From contig JAFEAB010000101.1 in the NCBI GenBank assembly GCA_018266615.1, positions 1 through 50,355 on the forward strand: a DNA stretch of 50,355 bases, read 5' to 3'. A program made the translations under genes and the position numbers. This DNA is from Bacteroidota bacterium (GTDB lineage: Bacteria > Bacteroidota > Bacteroidia > Chitinophagales > Chitinophagaceae). The notes beneath the pieces were generated by a model, which saw nothing but the letters and a program-made list of their open reading frames with translations, was not told where the DNA came from and made no database searches. This document shows, piece after piece, positions 25,941-33,694 of this stretch. Every line of letters begins with the position of its first letter. Within the stretch, counting starts at the first letter, position 1.

Positions 25941-25963
25941 CTTTATAATACGAACATTATTTC

Positions 25964-26236
25964 TTATTTGCGGAGGCCTAATTTTTCAATCAGAGAACGG
26001 TACCCGGCCAAATCGTGTTTACTCAGATAAGTAAGAAGGCGTTTACGCTTACCTACCATTTGCATTAGTCCGCGTTGGGTGGAGAAATCTTTCTTATTTC
26101 CTTTCAGGTGGTTGGAAATATGATTGATTTTTTCGGTTAAAAGGGCTACCTGCCCTTCGATGGAGCCCGTATTAGTGGCTTTTCCACCATACGTTGCAAA
26201 AATGCCGGCTTTTTTTTCTTTTGTTAAATAAGACAT
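25964..26236 (-). CDS. rpsO: 30S ribosomal protein S15
   Basis: A 90-residue primary 16S rRNA-binding protein of the small subunit. The sequence shows the family pattern: a helical start with LTKEKKAGIFATYGG, TGSIEGQVALLTEKINHISNHLKGNKKDFSTQRGL (read in pieces), then MVGKRKRLLTYLSKHD and YRSLIEKLGLRK at the end. The His-Leu-Lys and Asp-Phe-Ser-Thr-Gln-Arg-Gly-Leu segment contacts 16S rRNA. The ATG is at 26236. It lies upstream of pnp in the common rpsO-pnp order, separated by a terminator. A TACCTTTG -7 box lies about 50 bp upstream. Confidence 0.98.
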   Translation of the reverse strand: MSYLTKEKKAGIFATYGGKATNTGSIEGQVALLTEKINHISNHLKGNKKDFSTQRGLMQMVGKRKRLLTYLSKHDLAGYRSLIEKLGLRK

Positions 26237-26285
26237 TTCTTCGTTTTTAAAACCTGTGTTTTAATTTTTTCTTTTTTATCGGCGG

Positions 26286-26293
26286 CAAAGGTA
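26286..26293 (-). promoter_or_regulatory. Predicted -7 box before rpsO
   Basis: On the minus strand TACCTTTG matches TAnnTTTG exactly. TTTA, 23 bp further upstream, is a weak candidate for the -33 box. It predicts a leader of about 43 nt. Confidence 0.4.
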
Positions 26294-26380
26294 AATCAAA
26301 AATCTGATTTTTTAGCTAAAATCTTTATCCGGCTTAAATTAGCTCCCCCTGCCGGGATTTCATTTTTCTTATATGCCCCA

Positions 26381-27511
26381 TTGGAGACTGAAAAATCCGT
26401 TATTTGCGCAAAAATCAACTTGGCCAGGCTAATTTTCTGTGTTACCAACGACCTGAACTACGACCAGCGAATGGCCAGGATTTGCGGCACCCTGTCGGAA
26501 TTTGGGCATGATGTATTAATAGTAGGCCGGGAAATGCCAGGCTCGGCTCCCCTGCTTTGTAAACCATACCGACAGCACCGGCTAAAACTCCTTTTTTCCA
26601 AAGGAAAAGGATTTTACGTTGAATATCAACTTCGCCTTTTTTTATTCCTGTTGGGGAAAAAGGCGGATGCCGTAATTGCCATCGACCTGGATACCATCAT
26701 TCCGGTTTATCATGCTGCCTCGCTTAAAGGATGGAAAAAAGCCATGGATGCCCATGAATATTTCACAGGCCAGAAAGAAGTTTGTAGCCGAAAAGCCGTG
26801 TACCGGATTTGGAAAGGGATTGAAAGGAAATACCTGCCAAAGTTTCGTTCGGGCTATACCGTTAGTTCCGGGATTGCCGGGTTATTCCGGGAGGAATACG
26901 GCCTGCAGTACGAGGTCATCCGAAACCTGCCCCCGTATACAAAATACCCCCTTCTACCCCTTAGCCGGCCGGCAATAATTATTTACCGGGGTGCAGTGAA
27001 TGAGGCCCGGGGACTTGCCGAATTGGCCAAAGCCATGGAAAACATTCCCGCCCGGCTGTATGTGTATGGAACCGGCAACTTTATGGAGGCTTTCCAAAAA
27101 ATAGTTGCAGACAACAATCTTACCGAAAAAGTGGTTATTAAAGGTGCGGTATTTCCGGAAGATTTGGAACGGGCCACCGAATACGCCCATATAGGGGTTA
27201 ACCTGGTTGAGAATATTGGAAAAAATCAATATTACTCTTTGGCCAATAAGTTTTTCGACCTCGTGATGCACGGGATTCCACAGGTAACAATGGATTATCC
27301 GGAATACCGGGCTATAAATGATCAATTTGAGGTAGCCGTATTAATTAAGGAATGCAACGCCCTCCAAATAAGGGGAGCCATTCTATCCTTAATGGATGAT
27401 TTAGAATTGTACAACCGCCTGGCAAATAATTGTAACAGGGCGGCGAAGGTTTTTAATTGGGGTCAGGAAAAAATGAAATTGATTCAATTTTACCAGAAAT
27501 TACTTGGATAA
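26381..27511 (+). CDS. Glycosyltransferase (GT-B fold, GT4-like)
   Basis: A predicted cytoplasmic sugar transferase of 376 residues. An N-terminal Rossmann region (ARLIFCVTNDLNYDQRMARI, typical of Bacteroidota GT4-like enzymes) is followed by DAHEYFTGQKE. The second half has RGAVNEARGLAELAKAME and IGVNLVENIGKNQYYSLANK, matching the nucleotide-sugar-binding domain. No ATG opens this frame. The listed TTG at 26381 is the longest reading, while a TTG at 26420 gives the more usual N-terminus MARLIF and 363 residues. The next gene overlaps by 8 bp and is also a glycosyltransferase, so the two form a pair. The product (polysaccharide, lipid or glycoprotein) is not readable from sequence. Confidence 0.85.
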   Translation: METEKSVICAKINLARLIFCVTNDLNYDQRMARICGTLSEFGHDVLIVGREMPGSAPLLCKPYRQHRLKLLFSKGKGFYVEYQLRLFLFLLGKKADAVIAIDLDTIIPVYHAASLKGWKKAMDAHEYFTGQKEVCSRKAVYRIWKGIERKYLPKFRSGYTVSSGIAGLFREEYGLQYEVIRNLPPYTKYPLLPLSRPAIIIYRGAVNEARGLAELAKAMENIPARLYVYGTGNFMEAFQKIVADNNLTEKVVIKGAVFPEDLERATEYAHIGVNLVENIGKNQYYSLANKFFDLVMHGIPQVTMDYPEYRAINDQFEVAVLIKECNALQIRGAILSLMDDLELYNRLANNCNRAAKVFNWGQEKMKLIQFYQKLLG

Positions 27512-28622
27512 ACACCTTCATATAATAACCCATGATATTCCCTGGCCTGCCGATTATGGCGGGGTGTTTGATTTATTTTATAAAATAAAATGGTTGCATC
27601 AACAGGGAATAAAAATTCACCTCCATTGCTTTTTCAAAGACAGGAAGCCGGAGCCGGAATTAGGAAAATATTGCACCGAATTATTTTATTACCGCCGGAA
27701 AACAGGGTTAGCAGGATTTAGCTTTACCCTACCCTATATTGTTAATTCAAGAAAAAGTTCCCAATTGAGGGAACGAATACTTTCCAACAGTTACCCGGTA
27801 TTGATGGAAGGTATCCATTGCACCTGGTTGCTGCACACCGGGGAGCTAAAGAATCGAAGAACCGTAGTGAGATTGCACAATGTAGAACATACCTATTACC
27901 GAAGGCTGGCATCCCATGAATCCAATATTTTTAAAAAACTCTATTTCATGGCAGAAAGCATCCTCCTGAAAAAGTATGAGTATGCTATTGCAAAAAAGAC
28001 GTTATTTATTGCCGTTAGTAAGACGGATGCGGCGTATTACCGGGATAAATTCGGGGCTAATGCTTCCCACCTCCCGGTGTTTATTCCCTGGAATGAAATA
28101 AAGGATTGCAGTACCCAGGGTTGCTTTTGCCTGTATCATGGTAATCTGGCCATAAATGAGAATGAAAAAGCGGCCGACTGGTTGCTGAATAATGTATTTA
28201 ACAACCTGGATATTCCATTTGTGATTGCCGGCAAATCGCCCTCCCTCTCACTACAGCTTCTTGCCAAAAACCATCCGAATACCTGTATTACCAGTACGCC
28301 CGGCGAAAAGGAAATGGACGACCTGATCAGCAAAGCCCATGTACACATTTTACCTTCCTTTAATCAAACCGGGGTGAAACTAAAATTATTAAATGCCCTT
28401 TTTAATGGAAGGCATTGTATAGTAAATAAAAATGGCGCCTGTGGTTCGGGTGCAGAAACGCTTTGCCATGTGGCAGAAACGGCAGAAGAATTTAAATCGG
28501 CGATCAAAAAACTGTTTGAGATGCCCTATACGGCTGCAGACAGGGAAGAACGCAAAACGGTTTTGGCAGGCTATTACAATAATGAAAAAAACGCGTCAAA
28601 ACTTATTGAATGGTTATACTAG
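27504..28622 (+). CDS. Glycosyltransferase-like protein (GT-B fold)
   Basis: A 372-residue protein starting with TTG inside the last codons of the preceding glycosyltransferase gene (8-bp overlap), a sign of translational coupling. The N-terminus HIITHDIPWPADYGGVFDLF is a GT-B acceptor-domain opening. VVRLHNVEHTYYRRLA and later YHGNLAINENEKAADWLL, VIAGKSP and HILPSFNQTGVKLKLLNAL correspond to the donor-binding domain, where the usual Glu-rich EX7E region is reduced. The final 20 bp overlap the 3' end of ftsE on the opposite strand. Like its partner it is assigned to the glycosyltransferase superfamily from these patterns. Specificity is unknown. Confidence 0.8.
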   Translation: MDKHLHIITHDIPWPADYGGVFDLFYKIKWLHQQGIKIHLHCFFKDRKPEPELGKYCTELFYYRRKTGLAGFSFTLPYIVNSRKSSQLRERILSNSYPVLMEGIHCTWLLHTGELKNRRTVVRLHNVEHTYYRRLASHESNIFKKLYFMAESILLKKYEYAIAKKTLFIAVSKTDAAYYRDKFGANASHLPVFIPWNEIKDCSTQGCFCLYHGNLAINENEKAADWLLNNVFNNLDIPFVIAGKSPSLSLQLLAKNHPNTCITSTPGEKEMDDLISKAHVHILPSFNQTGVKLKLLNALFNGRHCIVNKNGACGSGAETLCHVAETAEEFKSAIKKLFEMPYTAADREERKTVLAGYYNNEKNASKLIEWLY

Positions 28623-29292
28623 CATTATCATAAACTTTCCCTCGCTCTGTTTTCAGGGTACGGGCCGGGAATTTATTTATTACAATGTAATCGTGTGTGG
28701 CCATAACTATTGTCGTATTATAGTCCCTGCAAATCTGAAAAAGCAATTGCATAATCTCATCGCTGGTTTCGGGATCTAGGTTACCGGTAGGTTCATCAGC
28801 CAGGAGCAATTTGGGAGAGTTTAGCAAGGCACGTGCCACATCCACCCTTTGTTGTTCTCCTCCACTTAATTCAAAAGGCATTTTGAATCCCTTGGTTTTC
28901 AAACCCACTTTATCCAATACGTCGGAAATTTTTTCATTCATCAGTTTCTCATCCTTCCAACCGGTAGCCTTCAAAACGAATTTCAGGTTATCATTTACGT
29001 TCCGGTCTGTCAATAATTGAAAATCCTGGAATACAACGCCCAAGTTTCTCCGGAGAAAAGGAACGGTTTTCCAATCCATATCACGCAGGTTATGACCTAC
29101 CACCCATCCTTCGCCTTCGCGAAGTTTTAAATCACCATACAGGGTCTTTAACAGGCTGCTCTTACCCGTTCCTGTTTTACCTACGAGGTAAACAAATTCG
29201 CCTTTGTCAACCGAAATATTTACGTCACTTAAAATAAGACTTTCGCCCTGGTAAATATTTACATTTTTCAACTCTATAACTGCCTGAGACAT
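28603..29292 (-). CDS. ftsE: FtsE-type ABC transporter ATP-binding protein
   Basis: An ABC ATPase of the FtsE/LolD/MacB branch. The 229-residue protein has Walker A GKTGTGKS at 38-45, a Q-loop [10 protein letters not shown], signature LSGGEQQR at 142-149, Walker B LLLADEP near 162-168 with the catalytic Glu, D-loop GNLDPETS and the H-loop His in VMATHDY. FtsE works with FtsX to activate cell-wall hydrolases at the division site. FtsX is not in the window, so a role as a separate transporter ATPase remains possible. The ATG is at 29292, with an exact -7 box about 36 bp upstream. The 3' end overlaps the glycosyltransferase gene by 20 bp. Confidence 0.85.
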   Translation of the reverse strand: MSQAVIELKNVNIYQGESLILSDVNISVDKGEFVYLVGKTGTGKSSLLKTLYGDLKLREGEGWVVGHNLRDMDWKTVPFLRRNLGVVFQDFQLLTDRNVNDNLKFVLKATGWKDEKLMNEKISDVLDKVGLKTKGFKMPFELSGGEQQRVDVARALLNSPKLLLADEPTGNLDPETSDEIMQLLFQICRDYNTTIVMATHDYIVINKFPARTLKTERGKVYDNASITIQ

Positions 29293-29327
29293 AATTTACA
29301 ATCTGATTAAGGTAAAATGGGTATTTG

Positions 29328-29335
29328 CAAATTTA
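29328..29335 (-). promoter_or_regulatory. Predicted -7 box before ftsE
   Basis: On the minus strand TAAATTTG matches TAnnTTTG exactly. TTTAG, about 22 bp upstream, is an imperfect -33 candidate. It predicts a leader of about 30 nt. Confidence 0.35.
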
Positions 29336-29408
29336 GCGTTTACGCCAGCTATGCACCCTAAAACTTGGTCACCTGGATGTTAAAAATGTGGAAAAGCCTA
29401 TTCGGCGG

Positions 29409-30575
29409 TTAAAACCGGAATATGCCATCGGCATTATCCAGAATCAACTCCTTTTTATCAGCAGGTTCTACCCTGCCAATAATAGCGGCTTCCACTCCAA
29501 ACTTATTTGAAATTGAAATGATTTCCCGGGCATATTCGCTTGGGCAATAAATTTCGAGCCGGCAGCCCATGTTAAAGACCTGATACATTTCACGCATTTC
29601 TGCACCACTCGATTCCCTGATCAGCTCAAATACCGGAGGAGGAGAAAAAAGATTGTCCTTTACAATCCGTAAAGGGCGGGGAAGGTATTTGAGGCATTTC
29701 GTTTGGCCACCTCCGCTGCAATGAATCATTCCATGAATTCCGCCAAACATGGATTCAAGCACCTCTTTAATTATGGGAGCATAGGTGCGGGTGGGTGAAA
29801 GAAGGTGCTTCCCCACCGTAAGAGCAGGATTCCCGGGCATGGGGTCGGTTAAATTGTGCCTGCCGATATAAACCACCTCATCATCCAGGCCATGCTCATA
29901 ACTTTCCGGGAATTGAGTTGCATATTTCTTCGAAAGTACATCGTGCCGCGCCGAGGTAAGGCCATTACTGCCAATACCGCTATTGTATTCCGTTTCGTAT
30001 GTCGACTTTCCATAACTGGCAAGGCCAACAATTACATCGCCCATTTGAATTTTCTCATTTGAAATTACCTCTTCTGCCCTCCACCTTGCCGTCATAACTC
30101 CATTTACAGTAACCGTCCTAACCACATCGCCTACATCGGCAGTTTCTCCACCCATGAATTTGACATGGATGCCGAATTGTTCCAACATGTCAAAAAAATG
30201 GCTGGTTCCGTTAATGATTTCCTGAAGTACGGTACCCGGTATGCGAAGTTTATTACGATCTATGATGGAATTAAAAACAATATCATCATAAACCCCGGCA
30301 CACAAAAGGTCATCAAGGTTCATCACAATAGCATCCTGGGCGATTCCCTTCCATACCGAGATATCTCCGGTTTCCTTCCAGTACATATAGGCAAGGATGC
30401 TTTTGGTTCCGGCTCCATCAGCATGCATTACATTCACCCAGTTTTTTTCTCCGCAAAGGATATCCGGATATATTTTACAAAACGAATGGGGGTACAAGCC
30501 GCTGTCTAAATCTTTTACGGCGAGGTGTACTTCTTCTTTTTGGGCAGATGCGCCACGTTGGTTATACAGGCTCAT
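29409..30575 (-). CDS. purM: Phosphoribosylformylglycinamidine cyclo-ligase (AIR synthase)
   Basis: An ATP-dependent ligase of purine biosynthesis, closing the imidazole ring of AIR. The start is the ATG at 30573-30575 (388 residues). A frame 27 bp longer is open but would run through the predicted -7 box. Features are HADGAGTKSILAYMYWKETG near the N-terminus, AQDAIVMNLDDLLCAG with metal-binding Asp, GGETADVGDVVRTVTVNG (ATP site), and later GIHGMIHCSGGGQTKC and the C-terminal GRVEPADKKEL. It is longer than the roughly 345-residue E. coli enzyme but typical for Bacteroidota. It is divergent from ribF. Confidence 0.93.
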   Translation of the reverse strand: MSLYNQRGASAQKEEVHLAVKDLDSGLYPHSFCKIYPDILCGEKNWVNVMHADGAGTKSILAYMYWKETGDISVWKGIAQDAIVMNLDDLLCAGVYDDIVFNSIIDRNKLRIPGTVLQEIINGTSHFFDMLEQFGIHVKFMGGETADVGDVVRTVTVNGVMTARWRAEEVISNEKIQMGDVIVGLASYGKSTYETEYNSGIGSNGLTSARHDVLSKKYATQFPESYEHGLDDEVVYIGRHNLTDPMPGNPALTVGKHLLSPTRTYAPIIKEVLESMFGGIHGMIHCSGGGQTKCLKYLPRPLRIVKDNLFSPPPVFELIRESSGAEMREMYQVFNMGCRLEIYCPSEYAREIISISNKFGVEAAIIGRVEPADKKELILDNADGIFRF

Positions 30576-30580
30576 AATTG

Positions 30581-30588
30581 CAAATCTA
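30581..30588 (-). promoter_or_regulatory. Predicted -7 box just before purM
   Basis: On the minus strand TAGATTTG matches TAnnTTTG exactly, only 5 bp from the purM ATG. Transcription would start at or next to the start codon, giving a leaderless or nearly leaderless mRNA. No good -33 box was found, so this may be a chance match. Confidence 0.25.
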
Positions 30589-30648
30589 ATGGCCTTTATC
30601 AATCAAAGAATCCCGCTGAAAATATTTTATCCTTTAATTTTACGCGGT

Positions 30649-31584
30649 ATGCAGGTTTACACCGATATCAACCATCTCCCTCCCTTCAAAAACGCGGTAA
30701 TTACCATTGGCAGCTTCGATGGGGTACATACCGGCCACATGGCCATTATAAATGAGCTACTCAGAGAAGCAAAAATGGTAGCTGGCAACCCGGTTTTAAT
30801 CACTTTTAATCCGCATCCCTCCCAGGTGATCAGTGGGCGGCCGCCGGTGAATATTCTAAGTACACGCGAAGAAAAATTAGGCCTTTTGGAAAAGGCGGGA
30901 GTTCCCTATGTGGTGGAAGTCCCTTTTACCATGCAATTTTCTGAACAGTCGGCACATGAATATATTCATCAATTCCTGGTCAAATGTTTTCATCCGCATA
31001 CCATTATCATCGGATATGACCATCGATTTGGGAAAGGCAGGCAGGGCGATTACCAGCTATTGGAAGAAGAAGGAAAGCAGGCAGGATTCAAAGTAAAGGA
31101 GATACCGGTTCACCTGCTTCGGTCGGCAGCCATCAGCAGCACAAGAATACGGGAGGCATTACAAAAAGGAGAAGTGGAAGAAGCCAGTCAATTGTTGGGG
31201 CACCCTTATTTCTTTTCGGGAACGGTTGTAAGAGGTAACCAGTTAGGTAGAACCCTGGGATACCCCACCGCCAACCTGCAGGTGGCCGGAGCTGGCAAAT
31301 TAATCCCCGGGAATGCGGTATATGCTGTGGAATGTACTCTTAATAAGGAAACTGATATTTTACAGGGGATGATGAATATTGGGGTCAGGCCTACGGTAGA
31401 TGGTTCGGGCCGGGTTATTGAAGTAAACCTTTTCCATTTCAACCGGGACATTTATGAACAGACCCTAACGGTAACCATAAAACGTAGATTGAGATGGGAA
31501 AAGAAATTCCCTTCGCTGGAGGCCCTGAAAACACAATTGGCTGCCGATGAGCAGGATGCCATCCGGCTGTTCAATCCGTCATAA
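30649..31584 (+). CDS. ribF: Bifunctional riboflavin kinase / FAD synthetase
   Basis: Makes FMN and then FAD from riboflavin. The start is the ATG at 30649 (311 residues). The longer open frame from 30397 runs antisense through purM and is not credible. The N-terminal nucleotidyltransferase has GSFDGVHTGH (HxGH-type ATP site), LITFNPHPSQV and IIGYDHRFGKGRQGD with the conserved ISSTRIREAL motif later. The C-terminal flavokinase domain has GTVVRGNQLGRTLGYPTANLQ and the segment FDxD-like NLFHFNRDIYEQTL. Its last 14 bp overlap the 3' end of holA on the other strand. Confidence 0.96.
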   Translation: MQVYTDINHLPPFKNAVITIGSFDGVHTGHMAIINELLREAKMVAGNPVLITFNPHPSQVISGRPPVNILSTREEKLGLLEKAGVPYVVEVPFTMQFSEQSAHEYIHQFLVKCFHPHTIIIGYDHRFGKGRQGDYQLLEEEGKQAGFKVKEIPVHLLRSAAISSTRIREALQKGEVEEASQLLGHPYFFSGTVVRGNQLGRTLGYPTANLQVAGAGKLIPGNAVYAVECTLNKETDILQGMMNIGVRPTVDGSGRVIEVNLFHFNRDIYEQTLTVTIKRRLRWEKKFPSLEALKTQLAADEQDAIRLFNPS

Positions 31585-32563
31585 TCCTGACCACTACTTC
31601 TTTCAGCAGGGCCGGGTGGCTGGCGTTTCCATCATCAATACCAATTGCTTTGAGGTTATATTCATGTAATAAAAGGATCATCTTTTCAACCCCTTGTTTC
31701 CCATAATTTTTCATGATAGCCAGGCCCTGGTTTCTACCCTCGGGGCCACCGTAAAACATCGAACCCGGATCCGTTTTTTCGAATGCAATATAGGCTCTGC
31801 TAATTCCTGAATACAGTGCAGGCAGTGTGAGTTGCAAGGGGAAAGGCTTAGGATTTGCCTCAATATAATTAAGGATCCGTACTGCTTTAGGCAAATTGCG
31901 GTAGGCGATGGCAGCGGATAATTCAAAAATATTATACTCCTTGCTGATCCCGATGTACTTTTCTATATCATCTTCATCGAGTGTGGACTTCCCCTTCAGG
32001 TTCACTTCCAACTTCCCAATTTCATTGGCAATGCGGCCCAAATCGTTACCAATATGATCAAAGAGAAGAGATACGCCTTTGGCAGTCATTTGCAGGCCTT
32101 TGGAAGAAAGGTAAGAGTCAATCCAGGCGGGTACTTTAGAGTCATGAAATTTTTTAAACTCCACCAAATTCCCTGATTTAGCTAAGGTTTTGGAAATACT
32201 CTTTCTTTTATCAATGCCTTTTCCTTTATAGGAAACAATAAAAATGGTAGATCCCAGTGGTTCTTTAAAATAGGGTTCCAGCTTTTCCAGATCCTTATCC
32301 GGCATTAGCTGTGCCTCCTTCAATAAAACAACCTGCTTATCCGAAAACATGGGGTATTTCCGGCAGGCATTCAGGATATCCGCCCAATTGGCATCCTTGC
32401 CGTAAAAAATATTCAGGTTAAAAGATGCCTCTTCCGGAGTAAGTAATTCATGTTCGGCATAATTCACCAGGCTGTCTATGAAATAAGGCTCATCTCCTTC
32501 AAACCAATAAAAAGGGGCAAATTTTTTCTTTTTCCACGAAGTAATAATGTCTTTAGTATTCAT
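31571..32563 (-). CDS. holA: DNA polymerase III delta subunit
   Basis: Clamp-loader subunit that opens the beta sliding clamp. The 330-residue protein shows the HolA layout: an N-terminal WFEGDEPYFIDSLVNYAEHE, the strand-loop KQVVLLKEAQLMPDKDLEKL, then STIFIVSYKGKGIDKRKSISK. An alpha-helical C-terminal collar follows, with GNDLGRIANEIGKLEV and LPALYSGISRAYIAF. The ATG is at 32563. Convergent overlap with ribF is 14 bp, and the upstream gap of 137 bp is shared with the divergent gene at 32701. No consensus -7 box was found for holA in that gap. Confidence 0.93.
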   Translation of the reverse strand: MNTKDIITSWKKKKFAPFYWFEGDEPYFIDSLVNYAEHELLTPEEASFNLNIFYGKDANWADILNACRKYPMFSDKQVVLLKEAQLMPDKDLEKLEPYFKEPLGSTIFIVSYKGKGIDKRKSISKTLAKSGNLVEFKKFHDSKVPAWIDSYLSSKGLQMTAKGVSLLFDHIGNDLGRIANEIGKLEVNLKGKSTLDEDDIEKYIGISKEYNIFELSAAIAYRNLPKAVRILNYIEANPKPFPLQLTLPALYSGISRAYIAFEKTDPGSMFYGGPEGRNQGLAIMKNYGKQGVEKMILLLHEYNLKAIGIDDGNASHPALLKEVVVRIMTD

Positions 32564-32670
32564 CCGATCGCCATTTATTTACAGGCGTATTATTCCGAAT
32601 TAAATCTTTGGCATACTTTTATATGCACAAAGAAAAGTGGGTGAATGCAAATATCCATTCTTCCCTTCAA

Positions 32671-32678
32671 TAAATTTG
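32671..32678 (+). promoter_or_regulatory. Predicted -7 box before the coiled-coil protein gene
   Basis: TAAATTTG matches TAnnTTTG exactly, 22 bp before the ATG at 32701. A -33 box is not obvious. Confidence 0.3.
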
Positions 32679-32700
32679 TTTTAAATCCAAAATCAATATT

Positions 32701-33693
32701 ATGGCTAACGAAAATACCCCTCTTTCCTCCCAGCACAACACCGACCCAAATGGAAAGGATGGAAAAAATAATGCAAAGAACGTGATAACTGCTGCATTGG
32801 TTATTGCTCTTTTAGGCACCTGGGGTTATATCATTTTTGATAAAAATAAAACCCGTGAACATATTAACCAACAGGATAGCACCATCGTTACCACGATTTC
32901 ACAACGCGACCAATTGCAAAAGGAACTGGATGATGCCACGCTGCATTACGATATGTTGAAAACTTCAAATTCCATGAAGGACAGCACCATCATGGCACGA
33001 GACAGGGAAATTGCTCAAAAAAGAAACAAAATCCAATCCCTCCTGTCGCAGGAAAACCTCACACAATCTCAATTAAAAGAAGCCCGGACCCTGATAGGTT
33101 CGCTTCGCGGCGATGTGGAAATGTACAAACAACAGGTTGAAACGCTTAAAGGGGAAAATCTCCAGCTAACCCGGGAAAAGGAACAAATAACCCAGCAAAA
33201 AAATACTGTCCAAAAAAATTTCGATTCAGCGCAGGATGTAATCCGGCAAAAGGAGAATATTATCGATGTAGGATCCACCCTGCATGCATCCAATTTTGAA
33301 GTAGTGGGTATTAAAGAAAAAGGGAAAAAAGAAAAGGAAACCAGCACCGCCAAAAAAGTTGATAAATTACGAATATCGTTCGATCTGGATGAAAACATGA
33401 TCACACAATCCGGCACCAAGGATATTTTTATTTGCATTACGGCTCCCGACGGCACTCCGGTGGGTGTGGAAGCCCTGGGTTCCGGGTCCTTTACCACACG
33501 CGACGGGCAGGAAAGGATTTATACCCAAAAGCTCCAGGTAAATTATGTCCAGAACAAAAGACAAAGAATAAGTTTTGACTGGAAGCAAAATTCGAAATTC
33601 AGTACCGGCGATTATAAAATTGAAGTATATAATAATGGATTCAAAATAGGGGAAGCATTCAGGCCCTTAAAAAAAGGAGGGATATTTGGGTAG
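32701..33693 (+). CDS. Membrane-anchored coiled-coil protein, function unknown
   Basis: A 330-residue protein with a clear three-part layout. Residues 1-25 are polar, and about 27-46 form a single membrane helix (NVITAALVIALLGTWGYIIF). About 50-190 is Gln, Lys and Glu-rich heptad-like coiled coil with short repeats (for example QRDQLQKELDDATLHYDML). From about 205 a globular beta-rich C-terminal domain follows, beginning ASNFEVVGIKEKGKKEKETS, with RISFDLDENMITQSGTKDIF and CITAPDGTPVGVEALGSG, ending near KIGEAFRPLKKGGIFG. The likely topology is cytoplasmic N-terminus, one helix, periplasmic coil and domain. It converges on the large outer-membrane protein gene (1 bp between the stops). I do not recognise a named family. 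A tether between membranes or to the cell wall is only a guess. Confidence 0.75.
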   Translation: MANENTPLSSQHNTDPNGKDGKNNAKNVITAALVIALLGTWGYIIFDKNKTREHINQQDSTIVTTISQRDQLQKELDDATLHYDMLKTSNSMKDSTIMARDREIAQKRNKIQSLLSQENLTQSQLKEARTLIGSLRGDVEMYKQQVETLKGENLQLTREKEQITQQKNTVQKNFDSAQDVIRQKENIIDVGSTLHASNFEVVGIKEKGKKEKETSTAKKVDKLRISFDLDENMITQSGTKDIFICITAPDGTPVGVEALGSGSFTTRDGQERIYTQKLQVNYVQNKRQRISFDWKQNSKFSTGDYKIEVYNNGFKIGEAFRPLKKGGIFG

Positions 33694-33694
33694 G

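Noticed and set aside
30397..30648. 84-codon N-terminal extension of RibF
   Set aside because: It is antisense to purM. The ATG at 30649 gives the usual RibF start.
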